DNA from: JAFMJV01 sp034436555
Lineage (GTDB): Bacteria > Chloroflexota > Limnocylindria > Limnocylindrales > CSP1-4
Reading direction: 5' to 3'
NCBI GenBank assembly: GCA_034436555.1
Contig: DAOTUU010000048.1
Location: 1 to 64,000 of the forward strand
DNA: 64,000 bases
Part shown: in pieces, positions 34,257-43,600 of the stretch
How the letters are laid out: every line of letters starts with the position of its first letter
Numbering within the stretch: position 1 is the first letter of the stretch
Program-made: the position numbers and the translations under genes
The notes under the pieces: generated by a model
The model's input: only the letters and a program-made list of their open reading frames with translations
Database searches by the model: none
Told to the model about the DNA's origin: nothing

Positions 34257-37200
34257 TCAGGGCGCCACGAGCGTCACCGTCATCGTGGCCGCGAACGACA
34301 CGTTGCCCGCCGCATCCCGGGTGAACGCGCTCAGGGTCTTGGGCCCCGGACCGCCGCTGACCGTGAACGTGGTCGGCGGGGCGGCGGTCCAGCCGTCGGC
34401 GTTCGCGGCGGGCGCGGCCGTGCCTGCGATCAGGATGTACCCATCGACGCCGGAGCCGCCGCTGTCCGCGCCGGACACGGTGACCGGGAAGGTGTCCGTC
34501 GTCGTGGTGGACGACGCGGCCAGCGAGACCGTCGGCCGGACCGTGTCGAGGACCACGGTGGTGCTGGCGGCCGGCGAGACCAGGCCGGCCGCGTCACGCG
34601 TGAAGGCGCTGATGGTCTTGGCCCCGTCACCTGCGGTCACCTGGAACGTCGTGGGCGGGGAGGTGACCCAACCCGAGTCTCCCGCGGCCGGTGGCACGGT
34701 CCCCTGGACCACGGCCCAGCGGGTGATGCCCGAGCCCGCGCCGCCGTCGGTGCCGCCCACGCTCACCGGGACCTGTCGGGTGGCGCTCGTCGCGGCGGCG
34801 GCGAGGGTCGCGCTGGGAGCGGCTCGGTCGAGCAGGACGGTCCGCGTGACCGAACCGACGTTGCCCGCCTGGTCTCGGCTGAAGACCGTGACCTGATGGT
34901 CGCCGTCGGCATCGGGGAGCGTGAGCGAACCCGCGGGTGCGGCGACCCACGCCGCGTCGCCCTGGGAGGGCTGGGCCGTCCCAGGCACCACCGCCCAGCC
35001 GGTGATGCCGCTGCCACCGCCGTCCGTGCCGGAGATGGACAGCGTGATCGTCCTGACGGAGGTGACCGTCGGTGCGCTGAAGCTGATGACGGGCGCGGTC
35101 GTGTCCAGGATCAGGGACTGGGCCGAGGCGAGCGACACATTCCCGGCGATGTCCCGGGTCCAGGCCCTGAGCGTGCGTGTGCCCTCGGGGCCGCTGATGG
35201 TGTAGCTGGCGAGCGGTGAGGACCGCCACGCGCCGGAACCCCAGCCCGGTGCGGAGGCGCTCTCGTTGATGGCCCACCGGCTGATGCCGCTGGCGGCGTC
35301 AGCACCGCTCATCGACACGCTGATGGTGCGGTCTCGGGTGACGGCCGGGAGCGCGCCCAGCGAGACCGTCGGCGCGACCGTGTCGATGGTGATGGTGCGG
35401 GTCTGCGCCGGCGAGACGTGGCCCAGGGCATCGCGCGCCCAGGCGCTGACCGTCTTGGGCCCGTCGCCGCCGTCCACGGCCACCGACGTGGGTCGCGCCG
35501 TGACCCACGCGGCCGATCCCGGACCGGGCCGGGCGGTGCCCAGGACCACCGCCCAGTGCGTGACGCCGACACCCCCGAAGTCGTCCTCCCACACGCTGAC
35601 CCAGGGCGTCGCGGTGCTCGACCAGGCGGGTCCGTCGAGACCCACCGACGGTGCCGTGGTGTCCAGGAGGACCGAACGGGTCGCCGCAGCCGACACGTTG
35701 CCCGCCGCGTCGCGGGTGAATGCGCTGATCGTCTTGGGACCATCGCCGGCCGTGACGGTCCAGCCGACCGGAGGCGTGGCGGTCCAGGCGGGCGAGCCCT
35801 CCGCGGGGGCTGTCGTGCCATCCACGAGGGCGTACGCGGTGATCCCGGACCCACCGTCCGTCCCGCCGGTCGTCACGGCGATGGCGGCGGTGTCGGTGGC
35901 GGCGGGGGCGTCGAGCGAGGCATCCGGTCGCACGGTGTCGAGGATGACCGTCGTCGTCGACGCGACCGACACGTTGCCCGCGAGGTCGCGGGCGAACGCG
36001 GAGATCGTCTTGGGCCCGTCACCGCCCGTCAGCGTGATGGAGTCAGGCGGGGCCCCCTTCCATTCGGGGAACCCGGTGGCCGGCGCATCGGTGCCCCGGA
36101 CGAGCGCCCACTGGACGGCCCCTGACCCCTGCTCGGTCGTCGTGATGGAGGCGCTGACGCCAGGCGTGCGAGTCGCATGCGGCGACACGAGGGAGACCAC
36201 CGGTCTGATGGTGTCCAGATTCGTGCCGGCCTGGGCGGCCGCCGAGATCGAGCCGTTCCGATCCTTGACCCAGGCATACACCGTGTGTGCGCCCTGGACG
36301 TCCGCGAGCGTCACGCTGGACGCCGCGACCACCCATCCGGGCGCCGTGAGCGACGGCCGCGCGGACGACTCCGAGAAGTACCAGCCGGCGACCCCCGTGC
36401 CGCCCGGGTCGGACAGCGCGACGGTCACCGCGGTCGCCCTCGTCCTTGACCAGGCCGGCATCGTGAAGCTCGTGATGGCGGGCGCGGGCAGGTTCATCGC
36501 GACGGAGGCCGTGACGCCCGCCGAGATGTTGCCGGCGGCATCCCTGGCGAACGCGGTGACCTGCTTGGTCCCGTTGCCGTAGGTCAGCACGATGCCTGTG
36601 GGCGGCACCGGTCCCCAGGCACCCGAGGCTCCAGCGGGCGGCTGGGTGCCGTTCACGAGCGCATACGCGACGACGCCCGACCCGCTGTCGGTGGCCCCGA
36701 CCGTGGCGCCGATGCCGATGGTGGAGGCCGACGCCGGCGCGCTCAGGCTGACCACCGGCAGCGCCGTGTCCAGCACCGTGGCCGCGGACACACGCGGCGA
36801 GATGGTGCCGTTGTTGTCCTTGACCCAGGCGTAGACCGTCTTGGGCCCATCGCCCGCGGGCAGCGTCACGGTCGTCGGATGGACCAGCCAGGTGATGGTG
36901 CCGGAGGGCAGCGTGCCGTTCGAGGAGACATAGAACCCGGCCAGGCCGGTGCCACCCGGGTCGGTCGCGGTGACCCTGACGGGCGCCTTGCGGCTGGCCG
37001 TGGCGGAGGGAAGGGTGAGCGTGACGACGGGTCCGCTGACCAGCAGGTCCAGCGCGATGGTGGACGGCTCGGACACATTGCCCGCCGCGTCGCGCACGAA
37101 CGCGGACACGATCTTGGGGCCGTTGCCCACGGGCAGCTTGAACGACGTGGGCGGTGCCGTCTTCCAGGCGAGGCTGTGCCTGCCGGGAGCCGCGGTGCCA

Positions 37201-37886
37201 GCCACGACCGCCCACCGGGTGACGCCTGACTCGGGCTGCGAGCCGCCGGACGGCGGGTCGGCCGCCTCGAGCGCGACCGCGATACGGCGCGTCGCGCTGG
37301 ACGACGGTCCGGTGAGCAGCACGGTCGGCACGGTCTGGTCGACCTTCACGGTGTCGCTCGCGGTCGCCGATCGAACCCCGTTCCTGGACTTCGCCCACGC
37401 GTACACGGTGTGGACGCCCTCGCCCGCCGACAGCGTGAACGTGGTGGGCCTGATGGTTCGCCAGCCCGGCGCACCCAGGGCCGGCGGCGTCGCACTCTCG
37501 GAGACGAACCAGGCCCTGATGCCCGATCCCGTGTGGTCGGTCGTCGGCAGCTTGATGGTGACCTTGAGGACCCGGGTGGCACCGGGCACGATGTTGAGGT
37601 CGAGCTCGACGCCCGATGCCGCCGGGGAGGTGGATCCCACGCCGGGCTCGCGACCGCGCGGGGTCACCGGGGCGCTCGGGACCGGCGTGGCCGTGGGCGC
37701 ATCCGGGTCTGGCGATGCCGTGGGCGCGCTGGGCGCCGGGGTGGCCTGGGGGCTCGGGGCCGGCGTCTCGGCCGGGTCGGCGACCGGAGACGGGTCGACC
37801 GACTGCGCGGCCACGATGCCGGGGGCGAGCGCGATCAGGAGCAGGAGCAGGGCCGAGGCGGCCGCCCTCCAGGAGGTGGTTCGCAT
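34257..37886 (-). CDS. Large secreted protein with 12 Ig-like beta modules
   Basis: A 1209-residue exported protein. Residues 1-28 are a signal peptide (cut near VAAQS), 30-92 a Pro/Ala/Thr linker. The rest is 12 modules of about 92 residues (boundaries near 93, 196, 296, 386, 479, 569, 661, 753, 847, 939, 1031, 1124). Each has a conserved core: glycine-rich turn, a W/Y strand, GDGPKT, a V/I-x-A-F/W-x-R/K-D turn ending N-V-S or G-x-I-S, then LDTxxPxVSL. Two types occur: with xxGT plus AFxRDAAGNVS, or with YFSES plus VYAWVKDxNGxIS. No sortase motif, LPXTG, membrane anchor or catalytic domain is seen. Likely an adhesin or cell-surface fibre. AAAGG 8 bases before the start. Confidence 0.85.
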   Translation of the reverse strand: MRTTSWRAAASALLLLLIALAPGIVAAQSVDPSPVADPAETPAPSPQATPAPSAPTASPDPDAPTATPVPSAPVTPRGREPGVGSTSPAASGVELDLNIVPGATRVLKVTIKLPTTDHTGSGIRAWFVSESATPPALGAPGWRTIRPTTFTLSAGEGVHTVYAWAKSRNGVRSATASDTVKVDQTVPTVLLTGPSSSATRRIAVALEAADPPSGGSQPESGVTRWAVVAGTAAPGRHSLAWKTAPPTSFKLPVGNGPKIVSAFVRDAAGNVSEPSTIALDLLVSGPVVTLTLPSATASRKAPVRVTATDPGGTGLAGFYVSSNGTLPSGTITWLVHPTTVTLPAGDGPKTVYAWVKDNNGTISPRVSAATVLDTALPVVSLSAPASASTIGIGATVGATDSGSGVVAYALVNGTQPPAGASGAWGPVPPTGIVLTYGNGTKQVTAFARDAAGNISAGVTASVAMNLPAPAITSFTMPAWSRTRATAVTVALSDPGGTGVAGWYFSESSARPSLTAPGWVVAASSVTLADVQGAHTVYAWVKDRNGSISAAAQAGTNLDTIRPVVSLVSPHATRTPGVSASITTTEQGSGAVQWALVRGTDAPATGFPEWKGAPPDSITLTGGDGPKTISAFARDLAGNVSVASTTTVILDTVRPDASLDAPAATDTAAIAVTTGGTDGGSGITAYALVDGTTAPAEGSPAWTATPPVGWTVTAGDGPKTISAFTRDAAGNVSAAATRSVLLDTTAPSVGLDGPAWSSTATPWVSVWEDDFGGVGVTHWAVVLGTARPGPGSAAWVTARPTSVAVDGGDGPKTVSAWARDALGHVSPAQTRTITIDTVAPTVSLGALPAVTRDRTISVSMSGADAASGISRWAINESASAPGWGSGAWRSSPLASYTISGPEGTRTLRAWTRDIAGNVSLASAQSLILDTTAPVISFSAPTVTSVRTITLSISGTDGGGSGITGWAVVPGTAQPSQGDAAWVAAPAGSLTLPDADGDHQVTVFSRDQAGNVGSVTRTVLLDRAAPSATLAAAATSATRQVPVSVGGTDGGAGSGITRWAVVQGTVPPAAGDSGWVTSPPTTFQVTAGDGAKTISAFTRDAAGLVSPAASTTVVLDTVRPTVSLAASSTTTTDTFPVTVSGADSGGSGVDGYILIAGTAAPAANADGWTAAPPTTFTVSGGPGPKTLSAFTRDAAGNVSFAATMTVTLVAP

Positions 37887-38097
37887 GGTGCTGCCTTTCC
37901 GATGAGACCCGGATGAAACGCACCGTGCTCGGGCGGTGACTGCGGACGGATGCCACGAGCCTAGGCGGCGGGCCTCGACGGCCCCACCGCGACGAGGTAC
38001 GGGGAGGGCGGTACGGGCGGTCGATGCGCCGTGCCGCGCCGGTCGGAGAGGTGCGGTTCGGGGGCGCGGGCGGAGCGGCAGGCGCCCGGCGACCGGG

Positions 38098-38583
38098 TCA
38101 GTACAGGGCGGGCAGCAGCCGCCGGGTCCGCGCGCGGTACGCCGGGTAGCCCGGGTACCGCTCCTCGAGCCAGCGCTCCTCACGCCGCGCCTTGAGGTCG
38201 AAGAAGACGAACAGCACCCCCGTCATGGCAAGCGCCAGGGTCGACGCGCTGAGGAGCGCCCAACCGGCCGCGGCGATGACCAGCCCGCCGTAGATCGGGT
38301 GGCGCACGCGCCCATAGACGCCGTGCTCCACGAGCGTCGCGCCGTCCCGGGGACGCGGCAGCGGCGTGAGCGCGCCACCCAGGTCCCGCAGCCCGCGCAG
38401 CGCGAGACCGCCGCCCAGCACGACCAGCAGGAGACCCACGGCGACACCGAGCGTGGCGCCCTGGCCGTCCCATGTCCCGCCCGACCAGATGCCTGCGGCG
38501 AGGAGCGCGCCGATCAGCACGCCCTGGAGCACGACCCAGCCCTCGCCGCGCGGGCCGAGCGAGGGGATCCGCGACCTGTCCAC
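38098..38583 (-). CDS. ICMT/PEMT-type membrane methyltransferase
   Basis: A 161-residue membrane protein with about four hydrophobic segments, starting at GTG 38583. The isoprenylcysteine carboxyl methyltransferase-like C-terminal signature is present: VEHGVYGRVRHPIYGG followed by ARREERWLEERYPGYPAYRARTRRLLP. Bacterial members methylate various small or isoprenoid substrates, or are of unknown function. It lies between the two secreted repeat proteins on the same strand, but the terminator hairpin just upstream suggests independent transcription. No Shine-Dalgarno is visible. Confidence 0.85.
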   Translation of the reverse strand: MDRSRIPSLGPRGEGWVVLQGVLIGALLAAGIWSGGTWDGQGATLGVAVGLLLVVLGGGLALRGLRDLGGALTPLPRPRDGATLVEHGVYGRVRHPIYGGLVIAAAGWALLSASTLALAMTGVLFVFFDLKARREERWLEERYPGYPAYRARTRRLLPALY

Positions 38584-38613
38584 GGCGACATCGTGCCACG
38601 CGCGCCCCGGAAT

Positions 38614-38649
38614 CGACCGGGCCCCCGCCTGATGGCGGGGGCCCGGTCG
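38614..38649 (-). terminator. Hairpin terminator after the second repeat protein
   Basis: Perfect 16-bp stem (CGACCGGGCCCCCGCC on the plus strand) with loop TGAT, 23 bases downstream of the stop of the minus-strand gene at 38673. No T-tract. Confidence 0.85.
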
Positions 38650-38672
38650 TGGCTCGCGTCAGCGGCCTGGCA

Positions 38673-40580
38673 TCACGGCAGCGTGACCACCAGGGTGCTC
38701 ACGTCGGGCATCTGCTGGTCCACGACCGAGATGTTGCCCGCCGCATCCCGGGTGTACAGGGTCACCTGGTTGCCACCGCTCTGCAGGGTGATCGATCCCT
38801 CCGCGGCCGCGGCGCTGGACTTCCACGCGCTGGAGGCCGGGCTGGTCGGGATGGGCGCCCCCACGGCGGTGCGGACGAGGGCGTAGTGCGTGATGCCCGT
38901 GCCGCTGCCGTCGCTTCCACCGAGCGTGAAGTCGGTGCCCGCGACCGACAGGACCGCGGTCGGCTTGACCGTGTCGATGGTCACGGTGTCGGTCGCGGCA
39001 GCCGCCGACACGGTGCCGTTCTTGTCCTTGACCCAGGCGTACAGGGTGCGCACGCCATCACCCGCGCTGAAGGTGAAGCTGTTCGCGGAGATGTGCCAGC
39101 CGTTCGCGCTCGCGGTGGGAGCCGTGCCCGATTCGTTGAAGAAGTACCCGGCGATCCCGGAACCCGCGGTGTCCACGACGGTCGTCTTGATCCCGGTGAC
39201 CTTCAGCGCCGTGCTGTAGGCAGGCATGTTCACGGTCATCGTGGGCGCGGGCAGGGTCACCACGACCACGTCCGCGTCCGATCCGACGTTGCCCGCCCCG
39301 TCCTTCGCCCAGAGGGTGACGGTCTTGCTGCCGCTGCCCACGGTGAGGACCCACGGGTCAGCCAGCGCGGTCGCGACGGGCTTCCACTCGACGTCGGTCG
39401 GGGCGGCCGTGCCGTTCTTGAGCACCCAGTGGGTGATGGGCGCGCCGGTGCCCGCGTCGAGGCTGTGCGTCCACGCGACGCTGCGGTCGGCCGTGGTGTC
39501 GACCCCGCCGCCGTCCTCGACCTCGTCGAACTCGAAGGTCACGTCCGGAGCCGTCGTGTCGACGACCACGGTCTCCATCGCGGGGCTCGCGGAGACGCTG
39601 CCGTTGTCGTCCTTCGCCCACGCCCAGACGTACCACGTGCCGGGACCGGACAGGGTCACCTTGGTCGGCTTGACCCGCCACCCGTTGGCGCTCGCGGCCG
39701 GGGCGTCGGGTGCCACGCTGGTGGCGGTGGCCTGAAGGTAGAAGCCCGCCACGCTGGTGTTGGAGCCGGCCGTCCCCTTCACCGAGACGGCGGGCTTGGT
39801 CGACCGGACATAGTCCTTGATGGTCAGGGTGACCGTGGGGCCGGCGAGCTGGAGCCTGAAGTAGACGGACGAGACGAGCGACACGTTGCCCGCGCGGTCA
39901 CGCACGAACAGGCTCACCGTCTTGTTGCCGTTGCCACCCGTGACCTTCCAGTTGCTGACGGTCACCGGACCGGTGGCGTTGGGCACGCTGGTCCAGGCGC
40001 TGGAGCCGGACGTGGGGGCTCCGACACCGTTCACCACGGCGTATCTGCTGACGCCCGATCCGGTCGCCGGATCGGCGCTCTCGCCGGGGTCGTTGTACTT
40101 GAACGAGATGGACACGTTGCGGGACGTGATCGTCGGGCGATCGGCCTGCGGGTCGTCGGGGGCCTCGGCCTGGGCGGGGACCGTGACGATGTCGCTGGTC
40201 TGGGGCTTCACCCGGTCGACGAAGACCGTGTCCGAACCCCGGGCGGAGACGACGCCACCCGTCGCGCGCGCCCAGGCATGGACCGTGTGCTCGCCGTCCG
40301 CGTCCCCGAGGGTGATCGCGGTCGGCATCGTCCGCCAGCGCCCGTCTCCCTTGTCGGGGTCGGGTGAGCCCGTCTCGGACACCAGGTACGCGTTCACGGA
40401 CTTGCCCGCCGGCACGTCCGTCTTGCCCAGGGACAGGTCGACCTTGAGCGTGTTCGCGTAGGCCTTCTTGACGTTGATCGTCGCGGTGAAGGCGCTGGCC
40501 GGCGCGTGTGCGGCCACCGCCGTGGGCAAGATGAGGGCGGCGCTCAGCGCGCCGATGGAGAACAACCGAGCCGTTCGCAT
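38673..40580 (-). CDS. Secreted protein with six Ig-like beta modules
   Basis: A 635-residue exported protein with signal peptide 1-30 (cut near AHAPASA) and six modules similar to those of the larger protein (about 31-135, 136-252, 253-345, 346-452, 453-542, 543-635). The order of module types matches the first six of the large protein (alternating, starting with the YLVSET plus VHAWARATGG type). Module 4 carries an extra acidic segment (DEVEDGGGVDTTAD). It ends VVTLP, close to the VTLVAP end of the large protein. AGAAGG lies 8 bases before the start. No anchor or enzyme domain. Probably a partner or shorter paralogue of the large protein, at the cell surface. Confidence 0.83.
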   Translation of the reverse strand: MRTARLFSIGALSAALILPTAVAAHAPASAFTATINVKKAYANTLKVDLSLGKTDVPAGKSVNAYLVSETGSPDPDKGDGRWRTMPTAITLGDADGEHTVHAWARATGGVVSARGSDTVFVDRVKPQTSDIVTVPAQAEAPDDPQADRPTITSRNVSISFKYNDPGESADPATGSGVSRYAVVNGVGAPTSGSSAWTSVPNATGPVTVSNWKVTGGNGNKTVSLFVRDRAGNVSLVSSVYFRLQLAGPTVTLTIKDYVRSTKPAVSVKGTAGSNTSVAGFYLQATATSVAPDAPAASANGWRVKPTKVTLSGPGTWYVWAWAKDDNGSVSASPAMETVVVDTTAPDVTFEFDEVEDGGGVDTTADRSVAWTHSLDAGTGAPITHWVLKNGTAAPTDVEWKPVATALADPWVLTVGSGSKTVTLWAKDGAGNVGSDADVVVVTLPAPTMTVNMPAYSTALKVTGIKTTVVDTAGSGIAGYFFNESGTAPTASANGWHISANSFTFSAGDGVRTLYAWVKDKNGTVSAAAATDTVTIDTVKPTAVLSVAGTDFTLGGSDGSGTGITHYALVRTAVGAPIPTSPASSAWKSSAAAAEGSITLQSGGNQVTLYTRDAAGNISVVDQQMPDVSTLVVTLP

Positions 40581-40794
40581 GGTCCTGCCTTCTGCTGCGG
40601 ATCCGGGGATGGACCCGATGAGTGCGCCGGGACGACGCCCCGGCGACCGGCAGGTGGGGGCGGGATGGCCGGATCTCGACGGCTCGACGACGCTGGTCCT
40701 GCCAGTGGTCCGGCGCATCATGTGTGGACCGAGGGATGCCCACGGGAGGCTCGATGGTCCTGCCCTCCGCGGACCATCAGAAGCCCCGACCGCG

Positions 40795-40840
40795 GCGGGA
40801 CGCCCGGTCGGCGGGACGCCCGGTCGGCGGGACGCCCGGC
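40795..40840. repeat. 16-bp tandem repeat, about three copies
   Basis: GCGGGACGCCCGGTCG at 40795-40810 and 40811-40826, with a partial third copy at 40827-40840, immediately downstream of the fabI stop. Confidence 0.85.
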
Positions 40841-40844
40841 CTGG

Positions 40845-41627
40845 TCAGGACTCCGCGCTGGGCACCCCGATGACGTTGTAGCCACCGTCCACGTAGATCA
40901 CCTCTCCGGTGACCGCGCGCGACAGGTCGGAGCAGAGATACTTCGCCGCGTTGCCGCAGTCCTCCGGCAGAATCGGTCGGCGCAGCGGGCTGATCTCCTG
41001 GAACGCCCGATGCATCGCCTTGAACCCCTTCACGCCACTCGCGGCCAGCGTGCGGACCGGACCCGCGGAGATGGCGTTGACGCGGATGCCCGACGGACCC
41101 AGGTCCACGGCGAGGTAGCGCACGCACGCCTCGAGGGCCGCCTTCGCGACGCCCATCACGTTGTAGTTCGCGACGACCTTCTCCGCGCCGTAGTAGGTCA
41201 GCGTGAGGATGGACCCGCCGTCAGCCATGAGCGGACGGGCCGCCTTCGCGAGCGCCACCAGCGAGTACGCCGAGACGTCCATGGCCAGCGCGAATCCGTC
41301 CCGGGTGGTGGCCAGGAACTCCCCATCGAGCTCCTCGCGGCGCGCGAACGCCACCGCATGGACGAGGATGTCCAGGCTCCCGTGGCGCTCCTTCCACGCC
41401 TCGAACACCCGCTCGATCTGGGCGTCGTCCTGGATGTCGCACGGCTCCACGAACTCCGCGCCGATGCTCGCCGCGAGCGGCCTGACGCGCTTCTCGATGA
41501 GCATCTCCATGGACGAGAAGCCCACCGTGGCACCCTCCTCATGGAGTGCCTGGGCGATGCCCCACGCGATCGAGTGATCATTGGCGACGCCGAAGATGAG
41601 CGCCTTCCTGCCATCCAGCAGACCCAT
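40845..41627 (-). CDS. fabI: Enoyl-[acyl-carrier-protein] reductase (NADH)
   Basis: A 260-residue SDR enzyme that reduces trans-2-enoyl-ACP in the last step of each fatty-acid elongation cycle. FabI features: ALIFGVANDHSIAWGIA at the cofactor site, LDILVHAVAF, SILTLTYYGAEKVVANYNVMG with the catalytic Tyr155 and Lys162 (spacing Y-x6-K), and INAISAGPVRTLAASG. The start at 41627 follows AGGGAGGTGG five bases upstream, one of the strongest Shine-Dalgarno sequences in the window. Monocistronic, divergent from the beta-CASP nuclease gene. No other fatty-acid synthesis gene is adjacent. Confidence 0.96.
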   Translation of the reverse strand: MGLLDGRKALIFGVANDHSIAWGIAQALHEEGATVGFSSMEMLIEKRVRPLAASIGAEFVEPCDIQDDAQIERVFEAWKERHGSLDILVHAVAFARREELDGEFLATTRDGFALAMDVSAYSLVALAKAARPLMADGGSILTLTYYGAEKVVANYNVMGVAKAALEACVRYLAVDLGPSGIRVNAISAGPVRTLAASGVKGFKAMHRAFQEISPLRRPILPEDCGNAAKYLCSDLSRAVTGEVIYVDGGYNVIGVPSAES

Positions 41628-41821
41628 GTGAACCACCTCCCTGTCGGCCGATAGCATGCACGGATGCGCGATCGATGGTTCGGCTGGCCCGCGACGATCC
41701 TCGACGGGCGGCCCGCGAGGTCCCCGCGCCCGCAGCGCACCGGGCCACCGGACGAGCAGAGGAAGGGATACGCCATGCGGATGAGGATCGCGGCGTACGG
41801 GGCGGCCACCGAGAGCACGCC

Positions 41822-43294
41822 ATGAGGCTGCGCTTCCTGGGTGCGGCGACCACCGTCACGGGCTCCCAGTTCCTGCTGACCACCGATCGGGCGCGCGTCA
41901 TCGTCGACTGCGGCATGTTCCAGGGCTCCCCGTCTGAGGCCGCACGCAATCGCGAGCCGCTGGCGTATGACCCGGCCACGATCGACGCCATCGTCCTGAC
42001 GCATGCCCACCTCGACCACTGCGGCGCGCTGCCGCTCGCGGTGAAGGCGGGCTACGCGGGACCGGCCTACGCGACCCATCCGTCGGTGGAGCTCATCCGG
42101 CTCGTGCTGCTCGACTCCGGCAAGGTCCAGCAGGAGCAGGCGCGGATGCACCGGCGTCGCGCGGCGCGCCGGCGACGCGAGGCGGCGGCGCGTCCGGCGC
42201 GAGACCTGGAGCAGGCGATCCGGGGCCACGGACCGGACCTGGACATCGCGGCTGTCGAGCCGCTCTACAGCGTGGAGGAGGCGGAGGCCGCGTGCGAGCA
42301 CCTGCGCGGCGTGGAGTACGCGACACCCCTGGTGATCGCGCCCGGGGTCACGGCCACGCTCCACGACGCGGGACACATCCTCGGTTCGGCCATCGTCGTG
42401 CTCGACGTGGACGAGGGCGACGGGCCGCGCCGGCTGGTGTTCTCGGGCGACCTGGGACGTCCGGGAACGCCGATCCTGCGCGACCCCACCGCGATCCTCG
42501 GCGGCGCCGACGTGGTGGTCATGGAGTCGACCTACGGAGGGCGCGAGCACGAGCCCGCGGAGGAGGCCCGCCAGCTGCTCGCCGACGCCGTCAACGTGGT
42601 CGCCTCCGGACACGGCGTGCTGCTCGTCCCTGCGTTCGCCATCGGGCGCACCCAGGAGATCGTGTGGGAGCTGGACCGGCTCGTGTCCGCGGGTCGCATC
42701 CCGCGCATCCCGCTGTACCTCGACTCTCCGATGGCGAGCGCGGCGAGCGACATCTACCACCGATATCCCGGGACGTACGACGAGGAGACGTACCGATTGC
42801 TGGAGGCGGGCGAGACGCCGCTGGACTATCCCGGACAGGTGGTCACCACCGACTCCGAGCAGTCCCGCGCCATCCTCCATCAGCCGCGCCCGATGATGAT
42901 CGTGGCATCCTCCGGCATGCTCACCGGCGGCCGCGTGGTGAACCACCTCCGCGATGTCATCGGCGACCCTGATGCGCTGCTGCTGTTCGTGGGGTACCAG
43001 GGCGAGGGCACCCTGGGCGCCCATCTCCAGGCCGGCGCGCGGACCGTCCGGCTTGACGGAGAGGAGCGGGCGGTGCGCTGCCGCATCCGCTCCATCAGCG
43101 GCTTCTCGGCACACGCAGACGAGTCCGAGCTGGTCGACTGGGTCCGCCACCTCGCCGCGGCGCCGCGCCGGCCGGGGATCGTGTTCCTGGTCCACGGTGA
43201 CCCGGACGCATCGGCCGCGCTCGAGCCGAAGGTGCGGGCGCTGGGGCTCCGGACGCATCGCCCGGCGTGGCGCGAGGAGGTCGAGCTGCCGTAG
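41822..43294 (+). CDS. Beta-CASP metallo-beta-lactamase nuclease
   Basis: A 490-residue protein: MBL zinc motif LTHAHLDHCGALP, DAGHILGSAIV, VFSGDLGR and the beta-CASP domain (VVMESTYGGREHEP, VPAFAIGRTQEIVWEL, VASSGMLTGGRVVNHL), ending in the RMMBL motif SGFSAHADESELVDWV and VFLVHGDPDAS. Such proteins (CPSF-73/RNase J-related, YsiH-like) process RNA, more rarely DNA. The charged insert near residue 105 (MHRRRAARRRREAAARP) could bind nucleic acid. Start at ATG 41822, with no Shine-Dalgarno. The subtilase follows 306 bases later and is probably separately expressed. Confidence 0.93.
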   Translation: MRLRFLGAATTVTGSQFLLTTDRARVIVDCGMFQGSPSEAARNREPLAYDPATIDAIVLTHAHLDHCGALPLAVKAGYAGPAYATHPSVELIRLVLLDSGKVQQEQARMHRRRAARRRREAAARPARDLEQAIRGHGPDLDIAAVEPLYSVEEAEAACEHLRGVEYATPLVIAPGVTATLHDAGHILGSAIVVLDVDEGDGPRRLVFSGDLGRPGTPILRDPTAILGGADVVVMESTYGGREHEPAEEARQLLADAVNVVASGHGVLLVPAFAIGRTQEIVWELDRLVSAGRIPRIPLYLDSPMASAASDIYHRYPGTYDEETYRLLEAGETPLDYPGQVVTTDSEQSRAILHQPRPMMIVASSGMLTGGRVVNHLRDVIGDPDALLLFVGYQGEGTLGAHLQAGARTVRLDGEERAVRCRIRSISGFSAHADESELVDWVRHLAAAPRRPGIVFLVHGDPDASAALEPKVRALGLRTHRPAWREEVELP

Positions 43295-43600
43295 CCGGTG
43301 GCGAGCGCCGCGTGGATGGACCGTCCGGGTGGTGCCTCGGCGCACCGGTACCACTCGGTTCCCCGCGGGGGGACGAAGGTCCACTGGAGCGTGACCCCCA
43401 CGGGCGGGAGGATGGCCGCGGACAGAGGGGTCACCACGGACCGTTGCTCGGACGGTTCGCGGGGGCCCCTCGTCTGTTCCAGCCCATGTCGCGGCCTCCG
43501 CGGACCCATGCCGCAGACCGATGCCGCGGCCCCCCGCGGGGCCTCCGTCGCGGAACCGCTACGATGGCGGCGTCCCGTCCGCACCCGACACGGAGGCCGC
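43295..43600. other. 306-bp intergenic spacer
   Basis: Between the nuclease and subtilase genes, both plus strand. Contains a short GC hairpin near 43529-43544, a TACGAT box at 43560-43565 that may be the subtilase -10, and the subtilase Shine-Dalgarno GGAGG at 43592-43596. No gene is supported. Confidence 0.5.

Noticed and set aside
34257..37886. Regular ~276-bp periodicity that might suggest a CRISPR or satellite array
   Set aside because: It is one open reading frame with Ig-like modules; units are diverged and have no spacers.
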